From contig NZ_CP118225.1 in assembly GCF_028768465.1 (NCBI RefSeq), forward strand, positions 372,001 to 436,000: a stretch of DNA of 64,000 bases, given 5' to 3'. Under the pieces are notes generated by a model, which was given only the letters and a program-made list of their open reading frames with translations, was not told the DNA's origin and did no database searches. The DNA comes from Rhodopirellula sp. P2. Its GTDB lineage: Bacteria > Planctomycetota > Planctomycetia > Pirellulales > Pirellulaceae. Made by a program: the position numbers and the translations under genes. Numbering within the stretch: the stretch's first letter is position 1; every line of letters starts with the position of its first letter. This document shows positions 8,164 through 18,693 of this stretch, one piece after another.

Positions 8164-11100
8164 CCTCGTTGTCCAAACTGGTTCCGGAGGGCGGCCCGAT
8201 CGCCTGGATGGCTCGCAATGCGATTGCAGCCAACCTGCTGATGCTGCTGTTGCTCGGTGGCGGCATCTGGTCTGCCTTCGCGATCCAGAAAGAAGTCTTT
8301 CCTCAGTTCCAACTCGACATCGTGGAAGTGACCGTTGGTTACCCAGGAGCCGCTCCCGAGGAAGTCGAACAGGGTATCCTGCGTCCGATCGAAGAAGCCG
8401 TCCGTGGCGTCGAAGGAATTCGCGAACTCACCAGCGAAGCTCGTGAGGGACGCGGTGAAGTCCTGATCGAATTGGTCGCCGGCGAGAACCGCATGAAGGT
8501 TCTGCAGGATGTCGACCAAGCGGTCAGCCGAATTCGCACCTTCCCGGATCAGATCGAACAACCCGAAGTTCGCCTGCAATCACGCCAGCAAGAAGTGATG
8601 CAGGTTGCCATCTATGGACCAATCGACATCTGGGCTCTGCGAAAGTTGGCCGAACAACTTCGCGATCAACTGCAATCCAAAGAACAGATCACGCAGGTCG
8701 AACTGCGCCGCGTGCCAGCCTATGTCACGCATGTCGAAATCCCGCGACAACGACTGCGTGAATACGGCCTGACTCTGCCCGACGTGGCTCAGGTCATTCG
8801 CGAATCGAGCCAAGACGTGGCGGCGGGGTCGGTGCAAACCACCGCGGGTGAAATCCTGCTCCGCGTGAAAGCTCGCAAGCAATGGGCGGAAGAGTTCGCC
8901 GGCATCGAAATCGTCTCCGGACGCGATGGCCCGATGGTGACGCTTGGTGACATTGCCACGATTCGGGACGGATTCGAAGACGTTGGCTTTCACTCTCAGT
9001 TCAGCCAAACGCCATCGGTCGAACTCGACATTTTCCGTGTCGGCTCGCAATCTCCCATCGATGTGGCCGAAGCGGTCCACGAGACGATGGCAGAATTTGA
9101 AACGGTCCTTCCTCCCGGTGTGAAGTGGCGTATCGACAGCAACAACGCCGAAGAGTTCCGCCGACGATTGATGCTGGTCGCGGAAAACGCCGCGATGGCG
9201 GTGGTGATCGTGCTGGTGATTCTGTCGCTGTTCTTGGAATTCCGATTGGCATTCTGGGTAATGACGGGCATGGCCATTTCCTTCATCGGCGGTGTGCTGC
9301 TGTTGCCCGTCGCCGGTGTCAGCATCAACATGATTTCGCTGTTCGGATTCCTCGTCGTCTTAGGGATCGTGGTCGACGACGCGGTGGTGGTGGGCGAAAA
9401 CGTTTACGAAAAACGCCAAACGCTCCAGGATCACGAGGCCGCCGCCGTCCAAGGCACCCAAGAAGTCTCCGGTCCGGTCACGTTCAGCATCCTGACCAAC
9501 ATCGTTGCGTTTGTTCCGTTGTTGTTCATCCCCGGTGAGACAGGCAAGTTCTGGGGCCCGTTGCCGATCGTTGTGATCATCGTGCTGTCGCTTTCGCTGG
9601 TCGAATCCTTGTTCATTCTCCCCGCCCACTTGGCTCACGCTCGCGACGCAGGTCGCAAACGCAACGGGATCGGCGGCCGCTTGCATCACGCCCAACAAAG
9701 GTTCAGCCAAGCATTCAACCGATTGGTGGAATTCTTCTATCGCCCCATTTTGACCATCAGCCTTCGCCATCGATACGTGACGGCTTCTCTTGCCTTGGCG
9801 TTGTTCGTGGTCATCGGTGGTTATGCAACCAGTGCCCACATGGGTTTGATTCTGATGCCCGAAGTGTCGGCCGACGAAATCGAAGCTGGCGTGCGAATGC
9901 CTGTTGGCACGACTCAGGCCCAAGCTGCAAAAATCGCTGACACGGTGACTCAGGCCAGCATCAAAATGTTCGATGAGCACAATCTGTACGAGGTCGCCGA
10001 AGGCATCAAAACCAACGTCCGCGGACAGAGTTTCATTGACGTGGAAATCGTGCTGAAGCCACCAGACCAGCGTGACATGACCGCCAACCAAGTCATCGAA
10101 CTGTGGCGAGAACACATCGGCGATCTACCCGGCGTGAACCAAGTCACCTTCGAAGCAGAAAGTGGTCCCGGTGGTCACCGTCGCGACATCAGCATTGACC
10201 TCAGTCACAGCGACATCGAGGTGCTGGAAAAAGCTGCCACGGCGTTCGTCGAACGAGTCGAATTGTTCGCCAACGCCAGGGATGTCAGCGACAACTACAA
10301 CAAAGGCAAAATCCAATACGATTTCCGATTGCGTCCCGAGGGACGCGCCCTGGGACTCACCGATGAGGAACTCGGTGAACAATTGCGAGGTGCCTTCTTC
10401 GGATCGCTGGCGCTGCGTCTGATTCGGGGGACCAACGAAACCGAAGTTCGTGTCAAACTTCCCGAAGAGCAGCGGGAAGACATTCATCATCTCGAAGACT
10501 TGATCATTCGCACACCAAGCGGGGCAGAGGTCCCACTGCTCGACGTCGCGGATGTCGAAGAAACACTGGCCTTCCGATCCATCAATCGTCGCGATGGACG
10601 TCGCGCGATCAATGTGTCGATGGATGTCGAACCCAAACGTGCTGCCACCCAAGTCATCGAAGCCTTGCGTTCCTCAGAACTTCCCCGACTCCGCGAAGAC
10701 TTCCCCGGGATCACCTGGAGCTTCGAAGGCAGTGACGCCGAAATGCGGCGAGCCACGGCGTCCCTGTGGGGCTCCTTCGGATTGGCCCTCGCGGTGATCT
10801 ATTCGCTGCTCGCGATTGCATTCCGTGGTTACGTGCAACCACTGATCGTGCTGGTCGCGATTCCGTTCGGCGTGGTGGGAGCGATCATCGGCCACATCAT
10901 GCTGGGCTACGATCTCTCACTGGTCAGCTTGATGGGCGTGATTGCTCTTTCCGGCGTCGTGATCAACGACTCGCTGATCATGATCGACTACGCCAATCGA
11001 CACCGAAAAGGCCAGTCCGCGTTCGACGCGATCTCACAGGCCGGGCTGCGTCGTTTCCGACCGATCATGCTGACCACGTTGACGACCTTCGGCGGACTGA

Positions 11101-11267
11101 TGCCATTGATCTTCGAGGACTCCCTGCAGGCTCAGTACATCATTCCGATGGCGATCTCACTGGGTTTTGGAATCCTGTTCGCCACTGGAATCATTCTGGT
11201 GTTGGTCCCATGCCTGTACCTGATCCTGGAAGACATCCAGCAAATGTTTGCGACGGAAACGGAGTGA
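8160..11267 (+). CDS. RND-superfamily efflux permease (AcrB/HAE1-like)
   Basis: A 1035-residue inner-membrane proton-driven pump, full length for the family. Translation starts at a GTG overlapping the adaptor stop. The N-terminal TM1 ([17 protein letters not shown]) is followed by a large periplasmic loop containing [10 protein letters not shown], then a TM2-6 block that includes [16 protein letters not shown], where the paired Asp residues correspond to the TM4 proton relay. The same organisation recurs in the second half, ending with the [20 protein letters not shown] helix. The complete channel-adaptor-pump operon argues for export of a small molecule across both membranes; the substrate is unknown. 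No regulator is adjacent on the same strand. Confidence 0.93.
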   Translation: MTSLSKLVPEGGPIAWMARNAIAANLLMLLLLGGGIWSAFAIQKEVFPQFQLDIVEVTVGYPGAAPEEVEQGILRPIEEAVRGVEGIRELTSEAREGRGEVLIELVAGENRMKVLQDVDQAVSRIRTFPDQIEQPEVRLQSRQQEVMQVAIYGPIDIWALRKLAEQLRDQLQSKEQITQVELRRVPAYVTHVEIPRQRLREYGLTLPDVAQVIRESSQDVAAGSVQTTAGEILLRVKARKQWAEEFAGIEIVSGRDGPMVTLGDIATIRDGFEDVGFHSQFSQTPSVELDIFRVGSQSPIDVAEAVHETMAEFETVLPPGVKWRIDSNNAEEFRRRLMLVAENAAMAVVIVLVILSLFLEFRLAFWVMTGMAISFIGGVLLLPVAGVSINMISLFGFLVVLGIVVDDAVVVGENVYEKRQTLQDHEAAAVQGTQEVSGPVTFSILTNIVAFVPLLFIPGETGKFWGPLPIVVIIVLSLSLVESLFILPAHLAHARDAGRKRNGIGGRLHHAQQRFSQAFNRLVEFFYRPILTISLRHRYVTASLALALFVVIGGYATSAHMGLILMPEVSADEIEAGVRMPVGTTQAQAAKIADTVTQASIKMFDEHNLYEVAEGIKTNVRGQSFIDVEIVLKPPDQRDMTANQVIELWREHIGDLPGVNQVTFEAESGPGGHRRDISIDLSHSDIEVLEKAATAFVERVELFANARDVSDNYNKGKIQYDFRLRPEGRALGLTDEELGEQLRGAFFGSLALRLIRGTNETEVRVKLPEEQREDIHHLEDLIIRTPSGAEVPLLDVADVEETLAFRSINRRDGRRAINVSMDVEPKRAATQVIEALRSSELPRLREDFPGITWSFEGSDAEMRRATASLWGSFGLALAVIYSLLAIAFRGYVQPLIVLVAIPFGVVGAIIGHIMLGYDLSLVSLMGVIALSGVVINDSLIMIDYANRHRKGQSAFDAISQAGLRRFRPIMLTTLTTFGGLMPLIFEDSLQAQYIIPMAISLGFGILFATGIILVLVPCLYLILEDIQQMFATETE

Positions 11268-11310
11268 CCTTCGCAAACGGCTTGCCAAGCGAAAGCCGAT
11301 GCCCGCCTTA

Positions 11311-12321
11311 TCAATCGCGGTCCAAGATGATCCGGTAGCGAGCGTCTCCACTTCGCAAACGTTCAAACGCGTCGTTGACTTGGCTCATTGGATAGTGCTC
11401 GGTCACGGGAGCGATCTGGTGCCGCGCCGCGAAGTCCAGCATCCGGCGGATGATGACGGGCGGTCCCACCGGAGAAGCTCCCAATGACAATTGATTGAAA
11501 AGCATGTGCGGCAGCAGACCGATCTGCATTGGCTCCGTCACTGCCCCCACCATGTGAAGTCGTCCGTGGGTTTTAAGTGTGCCGAGAATCGCATTCCAAT
11601 CCAGCGGGACGTTGACGGTCGAGATCACCAAATCAAACCGCAGGTCGGTGTCTTTGATCGCGTCCATGTCACGGGAGTTCAGCGTGTGATGGGCTCCCAT
11701 CTGCAACGCTTCTTCCTGTTTGGATTCCGAAGTGAAGGCTGTCACTTCACATCCCCACGCATTGGCAAACTTCAGAGCGAGGTGTCCCAACCCACCAATG
11801 CCAATCACGCCCACCGACGATGTCGGCGAAAGATCCAATTGCACAAATGGATTGAAAACCGTGATGCCGCCGCAAAGCAATGGCCCAGCCTCCTTGGCAT
11901 TCAAAGGATCCGGGATCTTGACCACGCTGGCCGATTGAGCGCGCACCGTGTCCGCGAATCCACCGTGGCGACCGGCAATGGTCGCTTGAGCGTCTGAGCA
12001 CAGGTTGTGATCGCCGCTCATGCATTGATCGCACACCATGCAGTACCCGGCATGCCACCCCAACCCCACTCGATCACCAACCGATAGATGCGTCACGTGC
12101 TCGCCAACGGCCCCGATTTTCCCGATCACTTCATGGCCGGGTACCAAGGGGTATTCGCTCATCTCCCAATCGTTGTCGACCATGCTGAGATCGCTGTGAC
12201 AAATGCCGCACGACTCGACTTCGATGTCAACTTCGTTGGGGCCAAGCTCACCAAGTTCATACTCGAACTCTTCAAACTTACCCTTGGGTTCCTTCACCGC
12301 GTACGCATGGACGGTTTTCAT
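11311..12321 (-). CDS. Zinc-dependent NAD(P)-linked alcohol dehydrogenase (CAD/YahK type)
   Basis: A 336-residue medium-chain dehydrogenase. The catalytic zinc region [15 protein letters not shown] and [15 protein letters not shown] are at the N-terminus, followed by the structural zinc cysteine cluster ([15 protein letters not shown]). The Rossmann motif [13 protein letters not shown] lies in the middle. This pattern is that of cinnamyl-alcohol/aldehyde reductases such as YahK, which reduce many aldehydes with NADPH. The start was set at the Met of MKTVHAYAV; twelve further upstream residues in frame are not conserved in type. It lies 59 nt downstream of the Old Yellow Enzyme gene and is probably in the same transcript, suggesting joint detoxification of aldehydes and enals. 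Confidence 0.92.
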   Translation of the reverse strand: MKTVHAYAVKEPKGKFEEFEYELGELGPNEVDIEVESCGICHSDLSMVDNDWEMSEYPLVPGHEVIGKIGAVGEHVTHLSVGDRVGLGWHAGYCMVCDQCMSGDHNLCSDAQATIAGRHGGFADTVRAQSASVVKIPDPLNAKEAGPLLCGGITVFNPFVQLDLSPTSSVGVIGIGGLGHLALKFANAWGCEVTAFTSESKQEEALQMGAHHTLNSRDMDAIKDTDLRFDLVISTVNVPLDWNAILGTLKTHGRLHMVGAVTEPMQIGLLPHMLFNQLSLGASPVGPPVIIRRMLDFAARHQIAPVTEHYPMSQVNDAFERLRSGDARYRIILDRD

Positions 12322-12380
12322 AATGCTTTGACTTTGACAAGAGGAGGGAATGAACAAGAAAACGCCGTCGGCAAACGCTT

Positions 12381-13538
12381 TTATTCCGCGTTGCAGGCTT
12401 CAGGTTCTTCGACAGTGTCTTCGGACGAGGCAGCTTCATAGGTTGGGAAGTCCGTGTAACCATGCGCATCGTGCGAATACCAAACCGACATGTCGGCTGT
12501 TTCAGCCAAAGGCCAACCGTTGGCGAAACGTTCGACGAGGTCCGGATTGCTGATGAACGGCCGGCCAAAAGCAATCAAATCCGCCGAACCGTCCACGATG
12601 GCCTCTTCCGCGGACTCCCGGGTGTAGCCAACGTTGCCCATCAACGTACCACTGAAGACCTTTCGGAAATCCGCGAGCGTCATCGCAGGACCAAGTTCAT
12701 GGAAACCAAACCCGGTGCCGTCCATCACGTGCAAGTAGGCAAGTCCATGCGCATCCAGCTGGCGAGCCACATACGTGAACTGCTCGACGTATTCGGGTGA
12801 CCCCATGTCGTTGAACGAACCGTTGGGAGCCAACCGAACGCCAACACGATCGTTGGACCAAACGCTGGTGACCGCATCGACAACCTCACCCAGCAAACGG
12901 TAGCGGTTCTCAATGCTGCCGCCGTATTGATCATCGCGTTGATTCGACTTGGACTGCAAGAATTCATCCAGCAGGTAGCCATTGGCGGAGTGGATTTCGA
13001 CGCCATCGAATCCAGCTGCCTTCGCCCGTTTGGCCGCCTGGCGATAATCTTCCACGATGCCTGGCAGTTCGCTGGTTTCGAGAGCACGTGGCACTTCGTA
13101 TGGCTTCTTTCCCGATGGGGTGTGCACGCCGTCGCCTTCGATCGCGATGGCCGAGGGTGCCACCGGCAGTTCACCGTTATGAAAATCACTGTGCGATGCA
13201 CGTCCGGTGTGCCACAACTGCAGAAAGATTCGGCCACCGGCTTGGTGAACCGAGTCGACCACGACCTTCCAACTTTCCGCCATTTCATCGGTGGAGATGC
13301 CCGGTGACTGCGGCCAACCAATGCCTTGTTCAGACACCACGGTCGCTTCGCTAATGAGCAGACCGGCGGAAGCTCGTTGCGTGTAGTACTCGGCCATCAT
13401 TTCATTGGCCATGCGTTCCACCCCGGCGCGTGCTCGTGTCAGCGGAGCCATCACGATCCGGTTGGGCAGCGTCAGCCCACCCAGTTCGAGAGGCTGGAAC
13501 AATGCGGACTGGGACGAATTGGAACTGGAACTGTTCAT
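12381..13538 (-). CDS. Old Yellow Enzyme family NADH:flavin oxidoreductase (NemA-like)
   Basis: A 385-residue FMN-dependent ene-reductase. It begins with [23 protein letters not shown], the classic FMN-binding start of the family, and contains [15 protein letters not shown], the [18 protein letters not shown] stretch, and [13 protein letters not shown] and [17 protein letters not shown] near the C-terminus. Members reduce electrophilic alkenes, nitro-esters or N-ethylmaleimide. The ATG before NSSSSNSSQ is preferred; another in-frame ATG 48 nt upstream is possible. It precedes the alcohol dehydrogenase gene by 59 nt on the same strand. Confidence 0.93.
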   Translation of the reverse strand: MNSSSSNSSQSALFQPLELGGLTLPNRIVMAPLTRARAGVERMANEMMAEYYTQRASAGLLISEATVVSEQGIGWPQSPGISTDEMAESWKVVVDSVHQAGGRIFLQLWHTGRASHSDFHNGELPVAPSAIAIEGDGVHTPSGKKPYEVPRALETSELPGIVEDYRQAAKRAKAAGFDGVEIHSANGYLLDEFLQSKSNQRDDQYGGSIENRYRLLGEVVDAVTSVWSNDRVGVRLAPNGSFNDMGSPEYVEQFTYVARQLDAHGLAYLHVMDGTGFGFHELGPAMTLADFRKVFSGTLMGNVGYTRESAEEAIVDGSADLIAFGRPFISNPDLVERFANGWPLAETADMSVWYSHDAHGYTDFPTYEAASSEDTVEEPEACNAE

Positions 13539-13851
13539 CTGATCGAGGCCGTTGAAGTTGATATTCGAATGAGATTTTCGGTTCATCACGTGGTCGCCAC
13601 CTCTCGGGGCGTCACACTGTAGATGTCCGACTACGGCATCGCCCCGCAAAGCGTGCGCCTCAATCAAACTCAACCTCGGTTTGCAACAGGATTTCCGGCA
13701 CCACGGCATCGGTGCCCATTTGCGCCACCGACGGCTTCGTCCTGTCGCCACTGGAATCTTGGGCCGCACCACCGATCACACAGCGGCAGGCGGGTGAGTC
13801 CCCAACGCTTGGCGAGTCGGTTCCCATTCAGCATCGGATGGCTGCCGCAAT
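13539..13851. other. Intergenic region without a supportable gene
   Basis: This 313-nt gap lies upstream of the Old Yellow Enzyme gene and downstream of the ArsC-like phosphatase. Overlapping open frames exist on both strands but none has a recognisable start, motif or composition. It probably contains the promoter of the oxidoreductase pair; no clear -35/-10 was found. Confidence 0.5.
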
Positions 13852-14490
13852 TCAGACCAACGACATGGCGTACAGCATCTCTCGGGCGATCTGCTGAGAG
13901 CGTTCGTCGTAGATTTCAGCTTCCTGAGACGTTCCGTCGGACACCTTCGGATCCTCGTAGCGGATCGGCAACCTCAGATCGCATCCAGGAACGAACGGGC
14001 AAGCCTGGTCCGCACTGGAACACGTCATCACCGCCGCAAATCGGGCCGTTGGATTGGGCGACTGGTTGTAGACTTTGGAAAAGCACTGCAACGGCTCGGC
14101 GTGTTCCGCATAGCGGACCGAATAAATCGGATTCTGATCCTCTTCCGATTTCACAACGACCTGAAATCCTGTCCGCTTCAACGAATCAACCACTCGTGGA
14201 TTCATTGCCGTCGCTTCGGTGCCCCCTGAAAAGGTGCGCACACGCTGCACACCAAACAGGTCCGCAGCCACCTTGGCCCAAATTTGAGCGAGGTGACTGC
14301 GGCGTGAATTGTGAGTGCAAATGAAAGTCAATTGCACCGGTTCGGACTCCTGAACTTGCTCGCGGATGTACGCCGCCAATCCCTTCAGTTCGTCCTTGCG
14401 ATCCCCAGGGATTTGGTCCGCCTCGGTTTGGCATTGCTGAACAAAGACGCCCAAGGTTGGGAACAAACCAATGGCATGCAGCTCACTCAT
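13852..14490 (-). CDS. Low-molecular-weight phosphatase / thioredoxin-type arsenate reductase-like protein
   Basis: A 212-residue protein. The P-loop FICTHNSRRSHLAQ contains the CX5R signature (Cys58 to Arg64). Two further cysteines, Cys157 and Cys164 (MTCSSADQACPFVPG), have the same seven-residue spacing as the Cys82/Cys89 redox pair of S. aureus-type ArsC, so an arsenate reductase-like thiol relay is plausible. The N-terminal 50 residues are an extension not found in minimal LMWPs. The start at the Met of SELHAIGLF was preferred over an upstream in-frame Met. It is longer than standard ArsC (about 130 residues), so a tyrosine phosphatase-like or other role remains open. Confidence 0.82.
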   Translation of the reverse strand: MSELHAIGLFPTLGVFVQQCQTEADQIPGDRKDELKGLAAYIREQVQESEPVQLTFICTHNSRRSHLAQIWAKVAADLFGVQRVRTFSGGTEATAMNPRVVDSLKRTGFQVVVKSEEDQNPIYSVRYAEHAEPLQCFSKVYNQSPNPTARFAAVMTCSSADQACPFVPGCDLRLPIRYEDPKVSDGTSQEAEIYDERSQQIAREMLYAMSLV

Positions 14491-14667
14491 GGACACTCTC
14501 AAGAACAGGCAAAATCCGGCAGACGTTCCAACGACGGTCACAACTTCTGAATTGCGACGCAGAACAATCGTTCAACGACGATTAACGATATTCTGCCACC
14601 ATCCTGACGTCAACCAGTCCGCCGCGTCCCAGACGCTGGTGCCCGGTCCTCACCTGCGGACGCTGCC

Positions 14668-15516
14668 TCAAGCCAGAGCTTTTTCGAACAACGCGAGCAT
14701 CCGGCTCCAAGCCTTCTCAGCCTGCTCTGGATTGTGAACGCGGGTGTCGGGAGGGCACCAACCATGCCCGGCCGGATAGACTTCGATCTCGGCAGAAAGA
14801 TTGGCCTCTTCAAAGGATTCCTTCAGCACGGTCTTGGCTTCCGGATCGCGTTGGTCATCGTTCTCCGCAACCGCGATCAGAAAGTCCGCTTTCATCTTTG
14901 GAATCAACCGATGCGGGCTGTCGTCCCCGTCGGACACCAATCCGCCACCATGAAACGTAGCCGCCGCACCGATGCGATCGGGAACCGCAGCGGCGGTTCG
15001 AAAGACGATTGGCCCACCCATGCAATAGCCGGTGGTCCCAATCGGCTTGCCTGTGTCGACCTGGGATTGCTTGTCCAACCAAGCCACAAACGCTTTTGCA
15101 TCCGTCGTGTGGGTTTCAGGAGTCAATGAACGAGCCAATGGCCGCACATCCGAGATCGAAGTGTTCGCTCCGTTGGCGGCCGTCGGTGCTTTCTGCTGGC
15201 GATAAAATGGATTGACGACCAACACGCTGTACCCCGATTCGGCCAAACGTTTTCCCATCTGACGAAACGCGGGACGCAAACCAAAGATGTCCGGCCAGAT
15301 CAGAACGGCAGCATGGGCTCCCGCCGATGGAGCCACGAAGTAGGCGTCGCACTTGCCGTCGGGGGTTTCGATTTCAACGTCTTGCTCGCTGACTTCGGCC
15401 GCATTGGCAACTCCCGGAAGCATCATGGCGGCACCGATTCCGGCCGCAGCCAAGGTGCCGATGTCTCGGCGAGAATACTTCTTCAGATCTTCTTCGAAAT
15501 GGTCCTGATCACACAT
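14668..15516 (-). CDS. Tat-exported dienelactone hydrolase family protein
   Basis: A 282-residue alpha/beta hydrolase. A twin-arginine signal (YSRRDIGTLAAAGIGAAMMLPG, ending near ANAAE) predicts export of a folded protein. The nucleophile elbow is GYCMGG with Cys165 in place of Ser, as in carboxymethylenebutenolidase; ENDDQRD likely carries the acid and AGHGWC the catalytic His. WPDIFGLRPAFR near residue 75 is also typical. The substrate need not be dienelactone in this family. The start at MCDQDHF was chosen because it sits just before the Tat motif; nine more residues are possible. The LMWP/ArsC-like gene lies 177 nt downstream on the same strand. Confidence 0.88.
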   Translation of the reverse strand: MCDQDHFEEDLKKYSRRDIGTLAAAGIGAAMMLPGVANAAEVSEQDVEIETPDGKCDAYFVAPSAGAHAAVLIWPDIFGLRPAFRQMGKRLAESGYSVLVVNPFYRQQKAPTAANGANTSISDVRPLARSLTPETHTTDAKAFVAWLDKQSQVDTGKPIGTTGYCMGGPIVFRTAAAVPDRIGAAATFHGGGLVSDGDDSPHRLIPKMKADFLIAVAENDDQRDPEAKTVLKESFEEANLSAEIEVYPAGHGWCPPDTRVHNPEQAEKAWSRMLALFEKALA

Positions 15517-15631
15517 CTTGAACTCAACCGTTTGACGGGGCACTGGGAAATGGTTTGAGAAACAAATTCGGAGTCACATCATAACCCGCCCGCCACGCCG
15601 CGACGACTCGCGAACGCGGGCGAGCCTTCCG

Positions 15632-17161
15632 CTACTTGCCGATGCAGTACAGATGCGATTTGCTTCGCATGAAAATTTGGTCCCCGACGATGGCTGCAGA
15701 CGCATCGATTTCATCGGCCAGCTGATTCGTAGCGACCACTTCCATCTCACTGCCGTGACTCAAAACCAAAGTGGTTCCATCGCGTCCGGTGAAATAGATG
15801 TGATCCGCCGCGGCAACAGGCGATGCATAGACCGTCGAGATCTCTGGCAGGCGTGTTTGATCAATCACCAGTTCACCGGTCTTGGCCTGGCGAGAGACCA
15901 AGACACCGTTGTTGGCCTTCACGAAGTACAGCTGACCTTTGTAAAGCACCGGGGAAGGCACATAGGGAGCCGCGTCTTCTTCGATCCAGGTGATCACGTC
16001 ACTGTTGGTGACATCCCCTTTGGCACTCAGTGGAATCGAATAAATCGCGTAACCACGAAAGCCGGTCATCACGATGACGTTGTCTTCAAAACGAACTGGA
16101 GAGGGGATCGGGTTGCCAGCCTGCCCGCCACACTCCCAAATCAGTTCTCCGGTTGCCAAGTCATAACTGCGGACTCGCTTGGAACCGTTGGTGATGACTT
16201 GTGTGCGGCCTTCGTACTCAGTGATCAAAGGCGTCGACCAAGTCGTTTGTTCATCGCGGCTTTGACGCCATTTTTCGTCTCCGGTCGCGGCGTCCAAGGC
16301 GACGATGAAGGATTCGCCTTCATGATCCCAGGGCACCACCAAGGTGCCGTTGTGGACTGCAGGCGAACTGCCTTCACCAAACTGATTGCGAGTTTGCATC
16401 TGGCCCAAGTCGACGCTCCAGAGTTGTTTGCCGTCGAGGTCCAAACAAAAAACGCCTCGCGAACCAAACGACATGTACAACTTCTCGCCATCGGTGATGG
16501 GCGAAGAGGAAGCCAGAGTGTTGGTGTTGTGGCCGGCTTCGTGAGGCACCTCTTGCGTCAACGATGTCCGCCAAATTTCTTTGCCGTCCGTACGATCGTA
16601 GGCAATCACCATGAAATCGTGATAGTTCGTCGGTTTCGCATCTCCGCCTCGACCGCCGCGTCCGCGACCTCGCCCGCCGCGTTCCGGTCCACCGCGTCCA
16701 CCTTCCGGACGTCCTCCACCAGCGCGTCGTTCCCCGCGTGGCGGAGCGGCTTCCGAGGATGCCTCCACCGGTGCTTCGCTGGAGTCAGCACCTTCCGCCT
16801 TGCGCTCGGTTTTCACCGCCGTGCTGACGTACACCCGGTCGCCGAGAACGATCGGGGTGCTGCTTCCGAAGCCAGGAACGTCAATTTTCCAGAGAATGTT
16901 TTCCGACTCACTCCAGGTCGTCGGCGGATTGGATTCCAAAGCGGCCCCAGACGAATCAGGACCTCGCCACTGAGGCCAATCGCGGTTCACATCATCGCCA
17001 GACGCGGACGAAAACGCGATTGGAGAACAACATGCCAACAGTGCCAAACCACAGAAAACGGTCGAGTGACGCAAAATTCCAGCTCCAAAATGACGAGGGG
17101 TAGTCACAGGGAACGTCCAGAACGGCCCCGCTGAAGCATTGAACCCGCAAAGCCCGCCCAA
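15632..17161 (-). CDS. Exported PQQ-like beta-propeller protein with Arg/Gly-rich insert
   Basis: A 509-residue protein of the outer-membrane assembly/PQQ-like beta-propeller family common in planctomycetes. After a signal region (VFCGLALLACCSPIAFSSA) comes DWPQWRGPDSSG, the usual opening of this family, then repeated propeller blades with WRTSL, LDLDGKQLWSVDLG, ALDAATGDEKWRQ and YDLATGELIWE. Between blades, about residues 125-165, is a low-complexity insert of Arg and Gly (GGRGRGRGGRGG-like). No enzymatic residues are evident; it may bind a ligand or scaffold an envelope complex. The start is uncertain: the ATG at 17161 puts about 30 residues before the hydrophobic core, and a TTG at 17074 would give a more ordinary signal peptide. 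Confidence 0.85.
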   Translation of the reverse strand: MGGLCGFNASAGPFWTFPVTTPRHFGAGILRHSTVFCGLALLACCSPIAFSSASGDDVNRDWPQWRGPDSSGAALESNPPTTWSESENILWKIDVPGFGSSTPIVLGDRVYVSTAVKTERKAEGADSSEAPVEASSEAAPPRGERRAGGGRPEGGRGGPERGGRGRGRGGRGGDAKPTNYHDFMVIAYDRTDGKEIWRTSLTQEVPHEAGHNTNTLASSSPITDGEKLYMSFGSRGVFCLDLDGKQLWSVDLGQMQTRNQFGEGSSPAVHNGTLVVPWDHEGESFIVALDAATGDEKWRQSRDEQTTWSTPLITEYEGRTQVITNGSKRVRSYDLATGELIWECGGQAGNPIPSPVRFEDNVIVMTGFRGYAIYSIPLSAKGDVTNSDVITWIEEDAAPYVPSPVLYKGQLYFVKANNGVLVSRQAKTGELVIDQTRLPEISTVYASPVAAADHIYFTGRDGTTLVLSHGSEMEVVATNQLADEIDASAAIVGDQIFMRSKSHLYCIGK

Positions 17162-17244
17162 GTTCCGTTTTGGCGTTTGCGATCCACGGCACTCTCCGCA
17201 TGCGGCCCCCCTCAGCCCCCAGCCCCCTCCGTACGCAACACCGA

Positions 17245-18693
17245 TCAGCGGCTGGTCAGCAGGACTCCTGAACGACGTCGACGTGCGTTCAGTGCCAAAG
17301 TCCCCGCAACGATTGCGACACCCGGGTAGGCGAATCCTGACAACCGCAGTGGCCGAGTGTCCAAAGCAGGCTGTGCCAGTGCATCGGTCTCAAACGCGAT
17401 CGCCGCCAACACTGCATCGCGAACTTCGTTCACCACGACTGGGCCCGGAACCGTCTCCGCTGAAGCCATCAAACCGATCGTCCGGTGAACTCCCACGGTC
17501 GCATCCAAAGCGATGTCCACCATTCCAGGTGAGAACGTCGGCACGACCGTTGGCAATGCGTCCTGGAATCGGATCCCATCGATCAAGCCGGTGGGAGAGC
17601 CAAACCAACTTGCCAAAGCGTCGTCGACAGAATGCCCTTCCAACAACGGCGTTTCGCTGGTGTCACGAACACGGCCCGATTCGATGTCCTCCGTCAGATC
17701 ATCCGTTGCATCTCGAGCCACCTTGCGAAGTTGTTCGAGAGTGCGTTCGTCCAATTCCCAGGCGTCATCGTCCGGCCGAGAAGAATCCAACGACACGTCG
17801 CCGCTAGAAACTTGGGGCAACCAATCGATCGTTCCCCCATCCACTTCGCCGGCGAGAGGCGACGACGAATCAACCGCCGCGATTTGCGAGTTGTCACTGG
17901 TGCGATTCGTCCGTTCGGCGACGTTCGCGCCTGCAACCGCGGCTGTTGAATCATCGACGGAGGCAACCGACGATCCACTGCCTTGAACGGCACCGGTGTT
18001 GTTCGTTGAAGCATTCGATGCGGATGATTTCGACTCGCTGCCTCGACCTGTCGAACCAGACTCCGAGGAACCGGCGGCGGAGTTCGCACGGGCCAACACG
18101 GTTCCTTCGCCCGCCGACGAACGAACATTTCCGCCGCTCCAACCATCAAGCACATCACCCACACTCACACTGTTGGATGGTCGCGGCGCAGCAACCACAA
18201 ACTGAACCGCCCACAGCACGGAATTGGAATTGGACGACTGAACGATCTGATTGTTGGACGCTCCTTCGAACGAAGTTTGTGAACTTACCTGCGACGATTG
18301 ACTGGTCAGATCGCTTGTTCGCAAATCACCGCCGCGAGATTCACGCCCGGAAACGGGTTGCCCCCGATCGTTCTGTCCTCCATCACGTTGACCAGAATGA
18401 CCATGTTGCGGCGAAGGCCGTGAGATAGCAGCGAAGTCTCGCATCGGGCGTGCGCCGCCGGAATCCTGCGAACGCTCTGAAAGAATCTGAAACCCCGCAC
18501 CATCGCGCGCGCTACCGGAACTGATTTCGGTAGCTGCACGTTGCAATGTCGGAACCGCTCGATCCATTTGCGATCGGTCCATTCCTTGGGTCGCAGCACC
18601 CAAATCAGAATGCGTGAAGATCCCACCGGCCAACAGAGAACGTGATTCAAGTTGTTCGAGCAATAAGATTCGCGAGTCGTTACTTGGCTTCAT
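17245..18693 (-). CDS. Large exported/anchored LExR-x-LLA protein of unknown function, coupled to Ser/Thr kinase gene
   Basis: A 482-residue protein with no recognised catalytic domain. Its N-terminus, LLLEQLESRSLLAGG, is the planctomycete signature found on many exported proteins (the so-called LEPR-XLL type). The middle is Ser-, Asn- and Gly-rich low complexity. The C-terminus has one hydrophobic segment (YPGVAIVAGTLAL) followed by NARRRRSG, that is, a single TM anchor with a basic cytoplasmic tail. The gene overlaps the kinase gene by 14 nt, so the two are translationally linked. A role as sensor, ligand or target of the kinase is inferred from position only. Confidence 0.8.
   Translation of the reverse strand: MKPSNDSRILLLEQLESRSLLAGGIFTHSDLGAATQGMDRSQMDRAVPTLQRAATEISSGSARDGAGFQILSERSQDSGGARPMRDFAAISRPSPQHGHSGQRDGGQNDRGQPVSGRESRGGDLRTSDLTSQSSQVSSQTSFEGASNNQIVQSSNSNSVLWAVQFVVAAPRPSNSVSVGDVLDGWSGGNVRSSAGEGTVLARANSAAGSSESGSTGRGSESKSSASNASTNNTGAVQGSGSSVASVDDSTAAVAGANVAERTNRTSDNSQIAAVDSSSPLAGEVDGGTIDWLPQVSSGDVSLDSSRPDDDAWELDERTLEQLRKVARDATDDLTEDIESGRVRDTSETPLLEGHSVDDALASWFGSPTGLIDGIRFQDALPTVVPTFSPGMVDIALDATVGVHRTIGLMASAETVPGPVVVNEVRDAVLAAIAFETDALAQPALDTRPLRLSGFAYPGVAIVAGTLALNARRRRSGVLLTSR

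Noticed and set aside
15653..17134. 493-codon plus-strand frame across the PQQ-like gene
   Set aside because: Exact antisense shadow of a recognised beta-propeller protein; no motifs in the shadow.
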